A stretch of DNA of 64,000 bases, taken from Mycobacterium aquaticum. GTDB lineage: Bacteria > Actinomycetota > Actinomycetes > Mycobacteriales > Mycobacteriaceae. This document shows, one piece after another, positions 37,266 to 45,655 of this stretch (its first letter is position 1; every line of letters begins with the position of its first letter). Under the pieces are notes generated by a model. It saw only the letters and a list, made by a program, of their open reading frames with translations. It was not told where the DNA came from and made no database searches. Location of the stretch: NCBI RefSeq assembly GCF_002086485.1, contig NZ_MVHF01000005.1, forward strand, positions 186,001 through 250,000, read 5' to 3'. Both the position numbers and the translations under genes were made by a program.

Positions 37266-39444
37266 TCGCGGCCAACAGTTCGTCGAGTTGGGCTCGGCTG
37301 ACTTTGCCGCCCGAGAATCCGACCATGCGCTCGATCGGGATGGATGCGGCCATCCGGAGCAGATCCACCCCGAGCCCCGCCGCGCTGTCGCCGGCGGGCA
37401 TGACGTCGGCGACGGCGGCCATCACCACCGGGGCCGCGATCGGATCGGCCAGCAACTCACCCAGCGTCGACTCCCTGGTGAACGGCGTCGTCGCCGCATC
37501 GCCCTCGACGTGGACCGTCGCCTCCGCTCGCAGGTCGCGGATCGACGCGCCGACCGACACCCGGTAGTCACCACCCTGCACCACCCAGCGGCCGTTCCAG
37601 TACGCGAGATCGGCTCGCCGGACCGGTATTTCGACGACCTGGCACTCGCCCGGAGCCAGGGTCACGCCGGCGAAGCCGATCAGCCACCGAGGCGGTCGGC
37701 TCACCTCCGACGCGGGGAGCGCGGCGTACGCCTGGACGACTTCCCGGCCGACCCGCTCGCCGGTGTTGGTCACGCTCACCCGCAGGCCCGTGAGATCGTC
37801 GTCGACCTGCAGCTGCGAGTACTCGAATCGCGTGTAGGACAGCCCGTGTCCGAACGGGAACGCGACGTCCAGGCCTCGCGCGTCGTACCAGCGGTAGCCG
37901 ACGAACATCCGTTCGCCGTAGAGCGTATGGCCCCGTTCGGACGGGAAGTTCAGGTAGGCGGGGGTGTCCTGCAGCCGCAGCGGCACCGTCTCGGCCAGCC
38001 GTCCCGACGGGTTGACCACGCCGAACAGCACATCGGCGACGGCGCCGCCACCAGCCTGGCCGAGCAGTGCGCCGTCGAGGATCGCCGGGGCCAGTTCGGC
38101 GACGGTATCGAGACGCACCACGCCACCGTGGGCCAGTACCACCACCGTGCGCGGCTGGACCGCGACGATCTCGCGCAGCAAGCTCAGCTGATCGCCCGGA
38201 AGGTCGATGTGCTCACGGTCGAAGCCCTCCGACTCCTCCTCGGCCGTCAGCCCGAGGAACAGCACTGCGGTGTCGGCGGATTCGGCCGCGGCGACAGCGT
38301 CGGCCACCGCATCCGGGGTCGAACCGCCGGGGCAGAACGTCACCTCGTGCGGCCCGGCGAGCCTGCGGATCTCGTCGAGCGGGATGTCCAACCGGGTCGC
38401 GTTGACGTGTGAGCTGCCACCACCCTGATACCGCGGCACCTGCGCGAACGACCCGATGACGGCCAGCCGGGACGGTGTCAGCGGCAGTAGACCGCCGTCG
38501 TTCTTGAGCAGTACCACGGCCGCTGCGGCGGCCTCGCGCGCCAGGCTGTGGTGCGCGGCGGCGTCGAAAGAAGCGTTGCCGGCAGTGTTTTCGGTGGTGC
38601 GCTGCACCAGCCGGGCGACGCGCTGCGCCGCCAGGGTCACGACGGCCTCGTCGAGTGCTCCGGCCTGCACGGCCGCGACGACATCGGCGTCGCTGACCCG
38701 GCCGGTGGTCGGCATCTCCAGATCCAGCCCGGCCGCCACCGCGGCGACCCGATCCCGCACCGCGCCCCAGTCGCTGACCACCAGCCCGTCGAAGCCCCAT
38801 TCGTCACGCAGCACATCGGTGAGCAGCCAGGCGTTCTCGGCGGCGTAGATCCCGTTGATGCGGTTGTACGAACACATCACCGTCCACGGCTGCGCCTCAC
38901 GCACCACCTGCTCGAACGCGCGCAGATAGATCTCGCGCAACGTCCGGTCGTCGACGTCGGAGCTGGCCCGCATCCGGTCGTATTCGGCGTTGTTGAGCGC
39001 GAAGTGCTTCACCGAGGCGCCCACGCCCCGGCTCTGTACGCCACGCACCCAGGCCGCCCCGAGCGTGCCGGCCAGCAGCGGATCCTCCGAGTAGTACTCG
39101 AAATTGCGGCCACAACGCGGATCCCGCTTGATGTTGACGCCCGGGCCGAGCAGGACCTGCACTCCCAGCGAGCGGGATTCATCGCCGAGGGCGGCACCGA
39201 CGCGTTCCACCAGAGCGGGGTCCCACGTCTGGGCCAGCCCGACCGCGGGCGGGAAGCAGGTGGCAGGCTCGCTGGCGGCGAGGCCGAGATGATCTGTGGC
39301 GCTGCCGGATTGCTTGCGCACGCCGTGTGGGCCATCGGTCAGCACGATCGACGGGACGCCGTCGACAGCCGTGGTGGTCCAGAAGGTGGCCCCGCTACCC
39401 AGCGCGGCCCGCTGCTGCAAACTCAGCGCGGAGATGTCGGCCAT
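37246..39444 (-). CDS. Glycoside hydrolase family 3 beta-glucosidase
   Basis: The 732-residue enzyme has a GH3 N-terminal barrel (GPGVNIKRDPRCGRNFEYYSEDPLLAG, VKHFALNNAEYDRM), nucleophile Asp in LVVSDWGAV (about residue 231), a GH3 C-terminal domain (GLTAEEESEGFDREHIDLPGDQ) and a fibronectin-III-like end (VSVTNTGERVGREVVQAY). There is no signal peptide, so it should cleave imported beta-glucosides. It ends in a 20-bp overlap with the convergent CoA-transferase gene. The neighbouring sugar transporter operon could supply the substrate. Confidence 0.88.
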   Translation of the reverse strand: MADISALSLQQRAALGSGATFWTTTAVDGVPSIVLTDGPHGVRKQSGSATDHLGLAASEPATCFPPAVGLAQTWDPALVERVGAALGDESRSLGVQVLLGPGVNIKRDPRCGRNFEYYSEDPLLAGTLGAAWVRGVQSRGVGASVKHFALNNAEYDRMRASSDVDDRTLREIYLRAFEQVVREAQPWTVMCSYNRINGIYAAENAWLLTDVLRDEWGFDGLVVSDWGAVRDRVAAVAAGLDLEMPTTGRVSDADVVAAVQAGALDEAVVTLAAQRVARLVQRTTENTAGNASFDAAAHHSLAREAAAAAVVLLKNDGGLLPLTPSRLAVIGSFAQVPRYQGGGSSHVNATRLDIPLDEIRRLAGPHEVTFCPGGSTPDAVADAVAAAESADTAVLFLGLTAEEESEGFDREHIDLPGDQLSLLREIVAVQPRTVVVLAHGGVVRLDTVAELAPAILDGALLGQAGGGAVADVLFGVVNPSGRLAETVPLRLQDTPAYLNFPSERGHTLYGERMFVGYRWYDARGLDVAFPFGHGLSYTRFEYSQLQVDDDLTGLRVSVTNTGERVGREVVQAYAALPASEVSRPPRWLIGFAGVTLAPGECQVVEIPVRRADLAYWNGRWVVQGGDYRVSVGASIRDLRAEATVHVEGDAATTPFTRESTLGELLADPIAAPVVMAAVADVMPAGDSAAGLGVDLLRMAASIPIERMVGFSGGKVSRAQLDELLAAINSRRS

Positions 39445-39507
39445 GGGCCCCACGGTAGCGAATGTGTCGCGGGGGCAGGATGCGTCGCCGTGACCACGGA
39501 CCGCGGC

Positions 39508-40746
39508 TCAGCCGGTGACCTCCTGAAACTTGCCGAGCACGGTCACGCCGCCGTCGGACACCACGAATCCGCGGGCGCGGTCGTGGTCTTTGTCGACGCC
39601 GATGTGAACCCCGGCGGGAATCACGACACCTTTGTCGATGATGGCGTTGCGAATGACGGCGTGTGGCCCGATGACGGTGTTGTCCATGATCACCGAGCGT
39701 TCGACGAGGGCGTGCTCCTCCACCCGGACTCCGGGGGACAGCACCGACTCACGCACCAGGGCACCGGAGACGATGACGCCGTTGGAGACCACGCTGTTGA
39801 CAGCGCGGCCGACGCGGCCATCGTCCTCGTGGACGAATTTCGCCGGCGGGTGTGGCGGTATGTGGGTGAGGATGGGCCATTGGTGGTTGTAGAGGTTGAA
39901 GACCGGCACCAGGGCGCACAGGTCCATGTGGGCGTCGTAGTAGGAGTCGAGGGTTCCGACGTCGCGCCAGTATCCGGTGTCGCTGGGTGCGGCGCCGGGC
40001 ACCTCGTTGCTCTGGAAGTCGTAGACCTGGGCAAGCCCGCGGTCGACCATCATCGGCATGATGTTGCCGCCCATGTCGTGCTTGCTGGAGGAGTCTTCGG
40101 CATCGGCGCGCAGGGCATCGAGCAGCACGTCGGTGGAGAACAGGTAGTTGCCCATGGAGACGAAGGTTTCGTCGGGGGCGTCGGGCAGGCCCGGCGGGTC
40201 GGCCGGTTTCTCCAGGAATGCCTCGACTTGACGGCCGTCGGGGCCGGTCTTGATCACCCCGAAGGCGCTCGCTTCGTTGCGGGGTACGCGAATTCCGGCG
40301 ACGGTCGCCGCCGCGCCGCTCTCCAGGTGCTGGGCGATCATCTGGCGCGGGTCCATGCGGTAGACGTGATCGGCGCCGAAAACGATGACCAGGTCCGGCT
40401 TTTCGTCGTAGATCAGGTTCAGTGACTGGTATATCGCATTGGCCGAACCCGTGTACCACTGGGGGCCGAGGCGTTGCTGGGCGGGCACCGGGGTGACGTA
40501 GTTGCCGAGCATGCTGCTCATCCGCCACGTGGTGGTGATGTGGCGGTCGAGGCTGTGGCTCTTGTACTGGGTGAGCACCGCGATGCGCAGCACCCCCGCG
40601 TTGACCAGGTTGGACAACGCGAAGTCGATCAATCGGTACAACCCGCCGAACGGCACCGCCGGTTTGGCACGGTCCAGTGTCAGCGGTGAGAGGCGCTTGC
40701 CCTCACCGCCGGCCAGGACGATGCCGAGAACTTTTGGATCGGCCAT
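39508..40746 (-). CDS. glgC: Glucose-1-phosphate adenylyltransferase
   Basis: The 412-residue enzyme makes ADP-glucose for glycogen and maltosyl-trehalose synthesis. [41 protein letters not shown] opens the nucleotidyltransferase domain, followed by [34 protein letters not shown] and a C-terminal left-handed helix domain. ATG 40746 is chosen, with AGAGGAG upstream. glgA is not adjacent, which is unlike many glycogen loci; it may be a second copy in this genome. Confidence 0.92.
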   Translation of the reverse strand: MADPKVLGIVLAGGEGKRLSPLTLDRAKPAVPFGGLYRLIDFALSNLVNAGVLRIAVLTQYKSHSLDRHITTTWRMSSMLGNYVTPVPAQQRLGPQWYTGSANAIYQSLNLIYDEKPDLVIVFGADHVYRMDPRQMIAQHLESGAAATVAGIRVPRNEASAFGVIKTGPDGRQVEAFLEKPADPPGLPDAPDETFVSMGNYLFSTDVLLDALRADAEDSSSKHDMGGNIMPMMVDRGLAQVYDFQSNEVPGAAPSDTGYWRDVGTLDSYYDAHMDLCALVPVFNLYNHQWPILTHIPPHPPAKFVHEDDGRVGRAVNSVVSNGVIVSGALVRESVLSPGVRVEEHALVERSVIMDNTVIGPHAVIRNAIIDKGVVIPAGVHIGVDKDHDRARGFVVSDGGVTVLGKFQEVTG

Positions 40747-40987
40747 CTTCAGAACTCCTCTGCACAACAACAACGCGCCCAATTCCGTGCGGACACTGAA
40801 TCGTAAAGGCGCAACTCGACATTTGTGCGGGGTCGGCGAAATCAACACGCGGCGATCTTTTCGCAGGCACTCCCAGGCATTCGCAGACGAACACGTTTTA
40901 GTCGCACAACATCGGGCAAGATTGCGCGCGTGGGTAATTCAGCCCAGCGCGACGAAAGCCAACCGAACACAACGGAAACCACATTTA

Positions 40988-41005
40988 TTGCCACGCGAGT
41001 GGTAA
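40988..41005. promoter_or_regulatory. LacI-like operator before the sugar transporter
   Basis: TTGCCAC-GCGA-GTGGTAA is a 7+4+7 inverted repeat with one mismatch, 64 bp before the transporter ATG. The form fits a sugar-responsive repressor of LacI type. No such regulator is encoded in the window. Confidence 0.45.
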
Positions 41006-41011
41006 AAATTG

Positions 41012-41019
41012 GTCTAGAC
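41012..41019. promoter_or_regulatory. GTCTAGAC palindrome, possible GntR/HutC-type site
   Basis: The core of AATTGGTCTAGACTCC matches the TGGTCTAGAC half of DasR/NagR-type operators, but the outer bases are not symmetrical. It lies about 50 bp before the transporter ATG. Confidence 0.3.
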
Positions 41020-41029
41020 TCCGCAATTG

Positions 41030-41052
41030 CCCTGCGAACACACCACGCAGGG
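41030..41052 (+). promoter_or_regulatory. Leader hairpin before the sugar transporter
   Basis: CCCTGCG and CGCAGGG pair perfectly around a nine-base loop, ending 17 bp before the transporter ATG. If transcribed, it could act as an attenuator or stabilise the leader. Confidence 0.35.
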
Positions 41053-41069
41053 TTCTAGTTTGAGCTTTC

Positions 41070-42467
41070 ATGAAACCTCTGGTGATTCGCAGCGCTGTTG
41101 TCGCTGCGCTCGGTGGCCTGATTTTCGGGTTCGACACCGCTGTCATCTCCGGCGCGGAGGAGCAGATCCAGCACGTCTTCGCGCTCAGCGATGCGAAATT
41201 GGGCTTCACCGTGACGACTGCGCTGATCGGAACGATCGTCGGAGCCCTGACCGCGGGACGTCCCGCTGACCGGTACGGCCGCAAGAAGGTGCTCTACGCG
41301 ATCGGCATCTTCTACGTGCTGGGTGCGGTGGGCTCGGCCCTGGCGACCAACGTGGAGACGCTCATGGCCTTCCGGTTCCTCGGTGGCCTCGGTGTCGGCG
41401 CGGCCAGCGTGTGCGCCCCGATCTACACCGCCGAAGTGGCCCCCGCCGCCCACCGCGGACGGTTGGTCGGTTTGGTGCAGTTCAACATCGTGCTGGGCAT
41501 CCTGCTGGCCTATGCGTCCAACGCCGTCGTGCGCGCACTGGCCGACGGTGAGCACGCGTGGCGCTGGATGCTCGGCGTGATGGTGCTTCCCGCGGTGGTG
41601 TTCCTGCTGCTGTTGCCGACGGTCCCCGAAACGCCACGCTGGTTGGCGACGGCGGGGCGGTGGGATGAGGCCAGCGCGACCTGCAACCGGCTGTGCTCCA
41701 CCCCGCAGGAGGCCGACTTCGAAATGGCGGAGATCCGTGCGTCGCTGGCGGCCGCGGAGAACGCGCCGTCGGTGCCGTTCTTCACTCCCGGGCACCGCAA
41801 AGTCATCCTGCTGGCGATCGCCATTGCGTTCTTCAACCAGATGTCGGGCATCAACGCGATCCTGTACTACGCCCCGCGCGTCATGCAGCAGGCCGGCGCC
41901 AGCACGAGTGCCGCCTATTGGATGAGTGTGGCCGTGGGTGCGATGAATCTGGTTGCGACGATGGCCGCATTGACCGTGATCGACAAGATCGGCAGGCGCA
42001 GGTTGATGATCGTCGGCTCGATCGGCTACCTCATCTCGCTGGGTTTCTTGGCGGGCGTGATGTTCTACTACGAGGACGCTCGCGGCGGCGCGTTCACCAC
42101 CACCTCGTCGGTGCTGGTGCTGGCGGGGTTGATGGTGTTCATCGCCGCGCACGCATTCGGGCAGGGCTCGGTGATCTGGGTGTTCATCTCCGAGATCTTC
42201 CCGAACCGGATCCGTGGGCGCGGCCAGTCGCTGGGCAGCCTCACGCACTGGGTGTTCGCCGCGATCACGTCGTTCGCGTTCCCGCCGATCATCGGGGCGT
42301 TCGGCGGGGGAGTCGCGTTCAGCATCTTCTTCATCGCGATGCTCGGCCAGCTGGCCTGGGTGCTCAAGGTCATGCCCGAAACCAAGGGTGTGCCACTGGA
42401 GGAGATGGAGGCCAAGCTCGGCCTCACCCATGAACCGGGCGGTCCGCTCACCGCGAGGGGGCACTGA
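41070..42467 (+). CDS. MFS sugar porter
   Basis: The 465-residue transporter belongs to the sugar porter family. It has twelve predicted membrane segments, with GFDTAVISGAEEQI in helix 1, GRPADRYGRKKVL in loop 2-3, RFLGGLGVGAASVCAPIYTAEVAP, PETPRWLA after helix 6, FFNQMSGINAILYYAP in helix 7 and PETKGVPLEEME at the end. It imports a monosaccharide, probably by proton symport. The next gene, a PfkB kinase, shares one base with its stop, so uptake and phosphorylation are coupled. Confidence 0.9.
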   Translation: MKPLVIRSAVVAALGGLIFGFDTAVISGAEEQIQHVFALSDAKLGFTVTTALIGTIVGALTAGRPADRYGRKKVLYAIGIFYVLGAVGSALATNVETLMAFRFLGGLGVGAASVCAPIYTAEVAPAAHRGRLVGLVQFNIVLGILLAYASNAVVRALADGEHAWRWMLGVMVLPAVVFLLLLPTVPETPRWLATAGRWDEASATCNRLCSTPQEADFEMAEIRASLAAAENAPSVPFFTPGHRKVILLAIAIAFFNQMSGINAILYYAPRVMQQAGASTSAAYWMSVAVGAMNLVATMAALTVIDKIGRRRLMIVGSIGYLISLGFLAGVMFYYEDARGGAFTTTSSVLVLAGLMVFIAAHAFGQGSVIWVFISEIFPNRIRGRGQSLGSLTHWVFAAITSFAFPPIIGAFGGGVAFSIFFIAMLGQLAWVLKVMPETKGVPLEEMEAKLGLTHEPGGPLTARGH

Positions 42468-43414
42468 TGACCGGCCGCGTGCTCAGCCTCGGTGAGGCGT
42501 TGATCGACGTCGTCATCCGGCCCGGGTCCATCGAGGAACACGTCGGCGGGAGCCCGCTCAACGTCGCGGTCGGGGTCGCCACCCTCGGTCACCCGGCCAG
42601 CATCTGCGCCCATTGGGGCGCCGATGAGCGCGGTGACATGCTGCGCCGCCGCGCGCAGGACGCAGGCCTGGAGGTCGTCGCAGGCACCGACTCCGCGACC
42701 AAGACGCCGGTCGCGTTCGCCCATGTCGACGAACACGGCCACGCCACTTACGATTTCGATCTGACCTGGGAGGTGCCGCCGCTACCGGACCTGTCGTCGT
42801 TCGGGCATCTGCACACCGGCAGCATCGCGGTCACGCTGGAACCGGGCGGTGCCGCCGTCGTCGATGTCGCCGCGCGGATGCAGGGCCACTGCACCGTGTC
42901 CTACGACCCGAATATCCGCCCGGCCCTGATGAAATCGCCCGACGCGGTGGTGGACCGCGTCGAACGGATGGTCGCCCTGTCCGACGTGGTCAAAGCCAGC
43001 GACGAAGACCTGGCGTGGCTGTATCCGCAGACGCCCGTCGAAGACATCATGCGCAGGTGGGTCAAGAGCGGTCCCGCCATGGTGGTGGTGACCCGCGGCC
43101 CCTGGGGCGCTTACGCGCTGCTGGCCCACAATCGCGACATGCTGCACCTCGATCAGCTGACCGTCGAGGTCGGCGACTCCGTCGGCGCCGGGGACTCGTT
43201 CATGGCGGGGCTGATCTCGGGGCTGATGGATGCCCGTCTGCTCGGCTCGGCCTCGGCGCGCCGGCGGCTGGCCGCGGTGAGCTGGTCCAATGTCCAGCCC
43301 GCGCTGCACCGCGCCATCATCACCAGCGCGTTGACCGTCAGTCACTCCGGGGCCTACGCGCCGGTGATGGCGGAGGTGGAGGCGGTTCAGGCGGCGGATC
43401 CGATGCTGCGCTGA
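42467..43414 (+). CDS. PfkB family carbohydrate kinase, fructokinase-like
   Basis: The 315-residue kinase phosphorylates a sugar brought in by the upstream porter. EEHVGGSPLNVAVGVATLGH is the N-terminal sugar-binding segment (about 23-42), VSYDPNIRPALM follows, and GDSVGAGDSFMAGLI holds the anion hole and catalytic Asp (about 236-250). Fructokinase is the nearest resemblance, but specificity is not certain. It is translationally coupled to the transporter. Confidence 0.85.
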   Translation: MTGRVLSLGEALIDVVIRPGSIEEHVGGSPLNVAVGVATLGHPASICAHWGADERGDMLRRRAQDAGLEVVAGTDSATKTPVAFAHVDEHGHATYDFDLTWEVPPLPDLSSFGHLHTGSIAVTLEPGGAAVVDVAARMQGHCTVSYDPNIRPALMKSPDAVVDRVERMVALSDVVKASDEDLAWLYPQTPVEDIMRRWVKSGPAMVVVTRGPWGAYALLAHNRDMLHLDQLTVEVGDSVGAGDSFMAGLISGLMDARLLGSASARRRLAAVSWSNVQPALHRAIITSALTVSHSGAYAPVMAEVEAVQAADPMLR

Positions 43415-43437
43415 CCCGATTCCAGCCAACGCACTGC

Positions 43438-43463
43438 TTTACAAATTATCCTTCAACTGTCAC
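43438..43463. promoter_or_regulatory. Shared 26-bp element, copy c (cytochrome P450)
   Basis: TTTACAAA-N12-TGTCAC, followed by GCT as in copies d and e, lies 36 bp upstream of the P450 GTG. Only one gene is served here, in the plus direction. Confidence 0.7.
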
Positions 43464-43499
43464 GCTGGATTTCGTTGCCGCCCCGCGGAAGGAATCCAC

Positions 43500-44756
43500 G
43501 TGACCGTTGCCGGCTCGCCGCAGGCCCGCACATGCAGTCCATTCGACATCACGTCCCACGACTTCTGGCGCCGACCGTTCGCCGAACGTGACCACACCTT
43601 CGCCCGGCTGCGGGCGCATGAAGGGTTGAGTTGGCACCAGCCGTTGCCGACGCTCTTCGACATCTCCGAACCCGGCTTCTGGGCGTTGACCCGCCGCGCT
43701 GACATCCAGTTCGCCAGTCAGCACCCGGAGCTGTTCACCTCCGCGCGTGGGGTGGCGCTGGACCCGATGCCGGCCGACGTGCAGAAGTTCGCGTCGTTTT
43801 TCCTGACGATGGACCCGCCCGAGCACACCACCTACCGCCGATTGATCAGCTCGGCGTTCACGCCCCGCAACGTCCGCAAGATCGAGGAGCAGATCCACCG
43901 CAACGCCGTCGCGGTGGTCGACGATCTCGTCGGGGCCGGCGACGTGGACTTCGTCGAGGCCTGCTCGGCGCGGCTGCCGATGAGGACCATCTCCGACATG
44001 CTCGGGGTGCCCGCGGCAGACCAACCCGCACTCGCCAAGGCCGCCGAGAAGTTGTTCAGCATGAGCGACGACGAGTACTCCAGCATCGAAGAACGCGCGA
44101 TGGACACCATCAACGAGATCATGCTGATCTCGTCCACGGGCGTCGAACTGGCCAAGTTCCGCCGGGCCAATCCCGGTGACGACCTCATGACCAGCATCGT
44201 CAACGCCGAAGTCGACGGGCACCGGCTCACCGATGAGGAGATCGGCGCGTTTCTCATCCTGCTCGCCTCTGCGGGCAACGACACCACGAAGCAGACCACG
44301 ACGCACGCGATGATGGCGCTGGCCGCCCATCCGGACCAAAAGGATTGGCTGCTGGAGGATTTCGACGGCCGGATCGGGCTCGCGGTCGAGGAGTTCGTCA
44401 GGTGGGCGACGCCCGTGCTGCAGTTCGCCCGGTTCGCCACTGCGGACGTCGAGATCGCCGGGCAGACCATCAGCGCCGGGGACAAGGTCGGCTTGTTCTA
44501 CTGTTCGGCCAACCGGGACGAGTCGGTGTTCACCGATCCGCAGCGGTTCGACCTGAGCCGGTCACCGAACCCGCAGATCGGCTTCGGGGGCGGCGGGCCC
44601 CACTTCTGCCTGGGCAATCAACTCGCCAAGGCCGAGTTGCGAAACCTGTTCCGCGAGTTGCTGACCCGCATCAAGAGCATTGAGTTCGGCGAACCCGAGC
44701 TGCTCTACAGCAGCTTCGTCCACGGCATCAAGCGCGTGCCCGCCCACATCCGGTAG
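43500..44756 (+). CDS. Cytochrome P450 (first of two)
   Basis: The 418-residue P450 has the C-helix MDPPEHTTYRRLISSAFTPRNV, the I-helix LASAGNDTTKQTTTH with the acid-alcohol pair variant DT, the ExxR and PxRF region and the heme loop GFGGGGPHFCLGNQLA with ligand Cys370. The overall pattern resembles mycobacterial CYP125/142/189-type sterol and lipid hydroxylases, but the subfamily cannot be assigned by eye. GGAAGGA sets the GTG start. Controlled by element copy c. Confidence 0.9.
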   Translation: MTVAGSPQARTCSPFDITSHDFWRRPFAERDHTFARLRAHEGLSWHQPLPTLFDISEPGFWALTRRADIQFASQHPELFTSARGVALDPMPADVQKFASFFLTMDPPEHTTYRRLISSAFTPRNVRKIEEQIHRNAVAVVDDLVGAGDVDFVEACSARLPMRTISDMLGVPAADQPALAKAAEKLFSMSDDEYSSIEERAMDTINEIMLISSTGVELAKFRRANPGDDLMTSIVNAEVDGHRLTDEEIGAFLILLASAGNDTTKQTTTHAMMALAAHPDQKDWLLEDFDGRIGLAVEEFVRWATPVLQFARFATADVEIAGQTISAGDKVGLFYCSANRDESVFTDPQRFDLSRSPNPQIGFGGGGPHFCLGNQLAKAELRNLFRELLTRIKSIEFGEPELLYSSFVHGIKRVPAHIR

Positions 44757-44768
44757 GGCACTTTTTCT

Positions 44769-44829
44769 CGCGAACAGACATGGCGGTACCGGAAACGCGG
44801 CGTGTCGCGGACTTTCGCGTCTGTTCGCG
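44769..44829. terminator. Stem-loop between convergent P450 and thioesterase genes
   Basis: CGCGAACAGAC (44769-44779) and GTCTGTTCGCG (44819-44829) form perfect 11-bp arms, with a smaller CGCG/CGCG stem inside. The element fills the gap between two convergent genes, so it is probably a bidirectional terminator. The thioesterase stop at 44830 abuts the right arm. Confidence 0.6.
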
Positions 44830-45645
44830 CTAAGAAGGTGGGCGGCGGGGACGCACCAGGACCGACTGCTGGATGGCGCCCACGGGGCCGGTCTGGTCGA
44901 ACAGCGTGCCCACCGTGGTGCCGATACCGTCGGGCCCGTAGTTGGTGTCGGCCCGGATGCCGATCCAGTCGCCTTCGGGCAACCGATGCACGTGCACCAC
45001 GAGATCGGTGTTGAGGAACGTCCATTCGCGGATGTCGATTTTGGAGCCGATGCCGTTGGCGTCGTCGGCCACGGTGAACAACCGCTGCAGTGGCGTCAAG
45101 GTCTCGCCCTTGACGAGGTCCACCGTGGGCTTGAGCCACGATTCGCCGGGCCCTGGCGCCTGCGGCACGGTCAGCCACCGCCAATCCAGGCTGTGCACGT
45201 AGTTGGGCTCCCAGTGCTTGGCCATGTCGCGGCTGCGGGCCTGCTCCAGCGGTGGCAGCGGCGCGGCGCAAGCATGAGTCAACGCCGTGGAGTCCAGCTG
45301 CAACATGCGCCAACTGCTCGCGCGCGCAACGGTTCTCGGGGTGCCGTCGGGCCCCGGCGCGAGCATCTCGGCGCTCACCAACTCGATCTGCTTGCCGGGT
45401 CGCTGCACCTGGGCGCTCACCCAGAGTTCGCCCTCGGACGGCACGCCACCCATGAGGTCCACCACCACCCGGCTGCAGCGGGTGTCCGCCCGGCGCTCGC
45501 AGCGCTCCAGGGCCCGCACCAGCAGGGCCGACACCGGAGCGGCGTGCTGGATGGCGGCCGACCAGGTGCCGCGCACCATGTCGGTGGCCCGAAACTTCTC
45601 GCCGAGCCGATCCTCGTCGATCAACTCGTAGTACGAATCCGACAT
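44830..45645 (-). CDS. Acyl-CoA thioesterase-like protein (TesB/4HBT_3 type)
   Basis: The 271-residue protein has a double hot-dog layout. The first half includes TWSAAIQHAAPVSALLVRALERCE and VVVDLMGGVPSEGELWVSAQVQRPGK. The second half includes LKPTVDLVKGETLTPLQRLFTVADDANGIG and WTFLNTDLVVHVHRLPEGDWIGI. Such proteins hydrolyse acyl-CoA thioesters or only bind them. ATG 45645 lies 10 bp after the SMP-30 gene stop, so the two are cotranscribed from the copy d region. Confidence 0.8.
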   Translation of the reverse strand: MSDSYYELIDEDRLGEKFRATDMVRGTWSAAIQHAAPVSALLVRALERCERRADTRCSRVVVDLMGGVPSEGELWVSAQVQRPGKQIELVSAEMLAPGPDGTPRTVARASSWRMLQLDSTALTHACAAPLPPLEQARSRDMAKHWEPNYVHSLDWRWLTVPQAPGPGESWLKPTVDLVKGETLTPLQRLFTVADDANGIGSKIDIREWTFLNTDLVVHVHRLPEGDWIGIRADTNYGPDGIGTTVGTLFDQTGPVGAIQQSVLVRPRRPPS

Positions 45646-45655
45646 GTCCGCCCTG

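Larger units (their letters stand above)
40747..41069. other. Regulatory intergenic region between glgC and the sugar transporter
   Basis: These 323 bases are richer in A+T than the flanks and lie between divergent genes. They hold an imperfect 18-bp inverted repeat at 40988, a GTCTAGAC palindrome at 41012 and a 7-bp hairpin at 41030, all on the transporter side. The glgC ribosome site is at the left end. No additional gene was recognised. Confidence 0.6.

Noticed and set aside
38548..40425. 625-codon plus-strand frame
   Set aside because: Antisense to the GH3 glucosidase and glgC genes, both with intact catalytic motifs.
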